This document shows positions 5,269 to 6,730 of a stretch of 6,730 nucleotides of DNA, piece after piece. The DNA is from DATJFH01 sp035495815 (GTDB taxonomy: Bacteria > Acidobacteriota > Terriglobia > Bryobacterales > Bryobacteraceae), in assembly GCA_035495815.1 (NCBI GenBank), contig DATJFH010000168.1, positions 1 through 6,730 of the forward strand. The letters run 5' to 3'. Within the stretch, counting starts at the first letter, position 1, and each line of letters opens with the position of its first letter. The notes beneath the pieces are model-generated. The model saw only the letters and a program-made list of their open reading frames with translations, was not told the origin of the DNA and did not search any database. The translations under genes and the position numbers were made by a program.

Positions 5269-6730
5269 ATGATCGAATCGGTGGAATCTCTGATCCCGCA
5301 TCTGGGCTGGCTTGCGCATCCGCCGGGAGACGAGGTGGCGCGCTTCCTCGCCGAAGGCTGGATTGAATACAGGGAGCAGGCGTTTTGCTGGATGTATCTG
5401 CGCGAGGGCGATACGGTCATCGATGCCGGCGCTCACTTCGGGCTTTACGCTGTGTTGGCGGCGCGGCTCATTGGGGCAACGGGCGCTGTCCTGGCCGTCG
5501 AGGCCAATCCCGCCATGGAGCCATTTCTCGCCGCGAATCTCGCTCGTTATGGAGAAGGGCGAGGGCAGATGATCATAGGGGCCCTTGCGTCACGACCGGG
5601 CGAGGCAAACATCTTTGTGGGCGGAGGCGGCCGGGCGGCATACAGCAGCAGTATCCCGGAGACCCCCGGGGCCGAACCTTCGAAGGCGCCCGCGGTGATC
5701 CTGGACGATCTGTGCGCGGAGCGGGCGATAACGCGCGTTGCGCTCGCCAAGCTAGATGTGGAGGGCGACGAGATTGAGGTTCTGCGAGGAGCGCTTCACT
5801 CGATCTCCGGGGGCGTCCTGCCGCTGTGGATGATCGAATTCGCCGAGGCCAACATGCAGCGGCGGGGTTCGTCAACTCGCGTCCTATTCGATGAAATCTC
5901 GTCTCTCGGGTACACGGTCTGTCGTTTTGACGAGTTGCGCTGCCGGCTTGTGCCCGTGGAGTGGACCGGGCCCGTGTGGTACGAAAATTACTTCGCTGCG
6001 GCCTCGATTGAACAGGTGAATCAGCGGTTATCGGAGTGCCCGCCGGAGAACATGCGGGTGGCGCGGGATATTCTGCGGCGCGGCGCCGCCGCCATGGCTC
6101 TGCATGAGGCAGCCAGGAGGGCCGAGAGACGGCTCGAAGGGGCCGAGACCCGCCTGGAAGCGGCCGGGAACCGCGTCGCGGTGCTGGAAGAGCGCCTCCA
6201 GGAAGCCAATCGTCAAGCGTCCGAATCTGTCCGGCGGATGGCCTTGGAAAAAGATGAGGTCGAGCAACGCCTCGCAGCGGAGAAGATAGAGGCGGCCCAG
6301 CGGCTGGAGGCGGCGCGGAAAGCGGCGGATGAGGCGGACCGCCGCGCCCAGGAAATCAACGCGCATCTTGAAGAATCCTGGCGCCGTATTGGTGAAGCCA
6401 ACTGGCGGGCCGACGAGGCCGTCAATCGCTCTGAAACCGCGGCCGAGCGAGGCGAAGCCGCTTACCGCCGCCTCGAAGTGGCGGATCGCCGCACGGCTAA
6501 CGCACGTTACGAAGCCGGCTTGCTCAAAACACGCTTGCGCGAACTGCTCTCGCATCCCCGTCTGGCCAAAGGTCCAAAACCGGAATGGGCGGAGGCCTTT
6601 TTGAGATCCGGTGAAGGACTCACCGTACCGTCGTGCGAATCCGATAATCGCGACCCGATGCAGCGCGCGCTCTATCATCTGTCAGGTAAGAATTTCCGGC
6701 CCCGTGCCATACTCGACGTTGGCGCGGGCA
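5269..6730 (+). CDS. FkbM-family methyltransferase - coiled coil - second methyltransferase (cut by right window edge)
   Basis: From ATG 5269 there are 487 open codons to the window edge, with no stop. Residues 1 to about 250 are a class I SAM-dependent methyltransferase of the FkbM type, which usually O-methylates sugars or natural products. The SAM-binding loop VIDAGAHFGLYA is at 50-61. The acidic residue at the end of strand 2 lies in VEANP (77-81, Glu78). The FkbM hallmark KLDVEGDEIEVLRGA spans 161-175, followed by WMIEFAEAN (187-195). Residues 271 to about 427 are Ala/Glu/Arg-rich with heptad-like spacing (RLEGAETRLEAAGNRVAVLE and similar), predicting a long coiled coil. After a linker, FRPRAILDVGAG (476-487) looks like the first strand and glycine loop of a second methyltransferase domain, probably also FkbM-like. 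The start directly follows the upstream stop, and no good Shine-Dalgarno is seen, so termination-reinitiation is likely. The second domain's class and the full length cannot be judged from this window. Confidence 0.88.
   Translation, partial: MIESVESLIPHLGWLAHPPGDEVARFLAEGWIEYREQAFCWMYLREGDTVIDAGAHFGLYAVLAARLIGATGAVLAVEANPAMEPFLAANLARYGEGRGQMIIGALASRPGEANIFVGGGGRAAYSSSIPETPGAEPSKAPAVILDDLCAERAITRVALAKLDVEGDEIEVLRGALHSISGGVLPLWMIEFAEANMQRRGSSTRVLFDEISSLGYTVCRFDELRCRLVPVEWTGPVWYENYFAAASIEQVNQRLSECPPENMRVARDILRRGAAAMALHEAARRAERRLEGAETRLEAAGNRVAVLEERLQEANRQASESVRRMALEKDEVEQRLAAEKIEAAQRLEAARKAADEADRRAQEINAHLEESWRRIGEANWRADEAVNRSETAAERGEAAYRRLEVADRRTANARYEAGLLKTRLRELLSHPRLAKGPKPEWAEAFLRSGEGLTVPSCESDNRDPMQRALYHLSGKNFRPRAILDVGAG

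Noticed and set aside
3939..5436. Two overlapping minus-strand open frames (3939-4916 and 4480-5436)
   Set aside because: Both are antisense to the TIGR03437 coding region and the start of the methyltransferase gene. Neither product resembles a known protein, and the second spans the junction of two well-supported genes.

Overview
The window is GC-rich bacterial DNA carrying three protein-coding genes. Two of them run off the ends of the window. The most informative taxonomic clue is the C-terminal ~235 residues of the central gene. They match from memory the 'Solibacter uncharacterized C-terminal domain' (TIGR03437), a module expanded in Acidobacteriota of the Bryobacterales/Solibacterales lineage. 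NHL-repeat proteins and secreted S9-type peptidases are also numerous in that group. An acidobacterial origin is therefore an inference from domain content, not from a marker gene.

Layout. (1) Positions 1-703, minus strand: the N-terminal 234 residues of an exported beta-propeller protein, most likely an S9-family (prolyl-oligopeptidase-like) peptidase, cut by the left edge. (2) Positions 704-846: a short divergent intergenic region with an imperfect 8-8-8 palindrome, a possible -10 hexamer and a strong Shine-Dalgarno for the gene on the right. (3) Positions 847-5268, plus strand: a 1473-residue exported mosaic protein with a signal peptide, twelve NHL propeller repeats, four BACON/Ig-like beta-sandwich modules, a two-cysteine Ig-like spacer and the TIGR03437 C-terminus. 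(4) Positions 5269-6730, plus strand: an FkbM-type SAM methyltransferase whose start codon directly abuts the stop of the previous gene (TAGATG). It continues through a long coiled coil into what looks like a second methyltransferase domain, cut by the right edge.

How they may work together. The two plus-strand genes are almost certainly co-transcribed and probably translationally coupled. FkbM enzymes usually O-methylate sugars or small molecules, so one hypothesis is a surface or secreted adhesion/scaffold protein made with an enzyme that methylates a glycan. Nothing in the sequence proves that the substrate is linked to the NHL protein. The divergent peptidase gene could share regulation through the intergenic palindrome, but this is speculative.

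No RNA genes, CRISPR arrays, insertion sequences, phage genes or origins were seen. I did not find a demonstrably new system. The most unusual item is the FkbM-coiled-coil-methyltransferase fusion coupled to a twelve-blade NHL protein.
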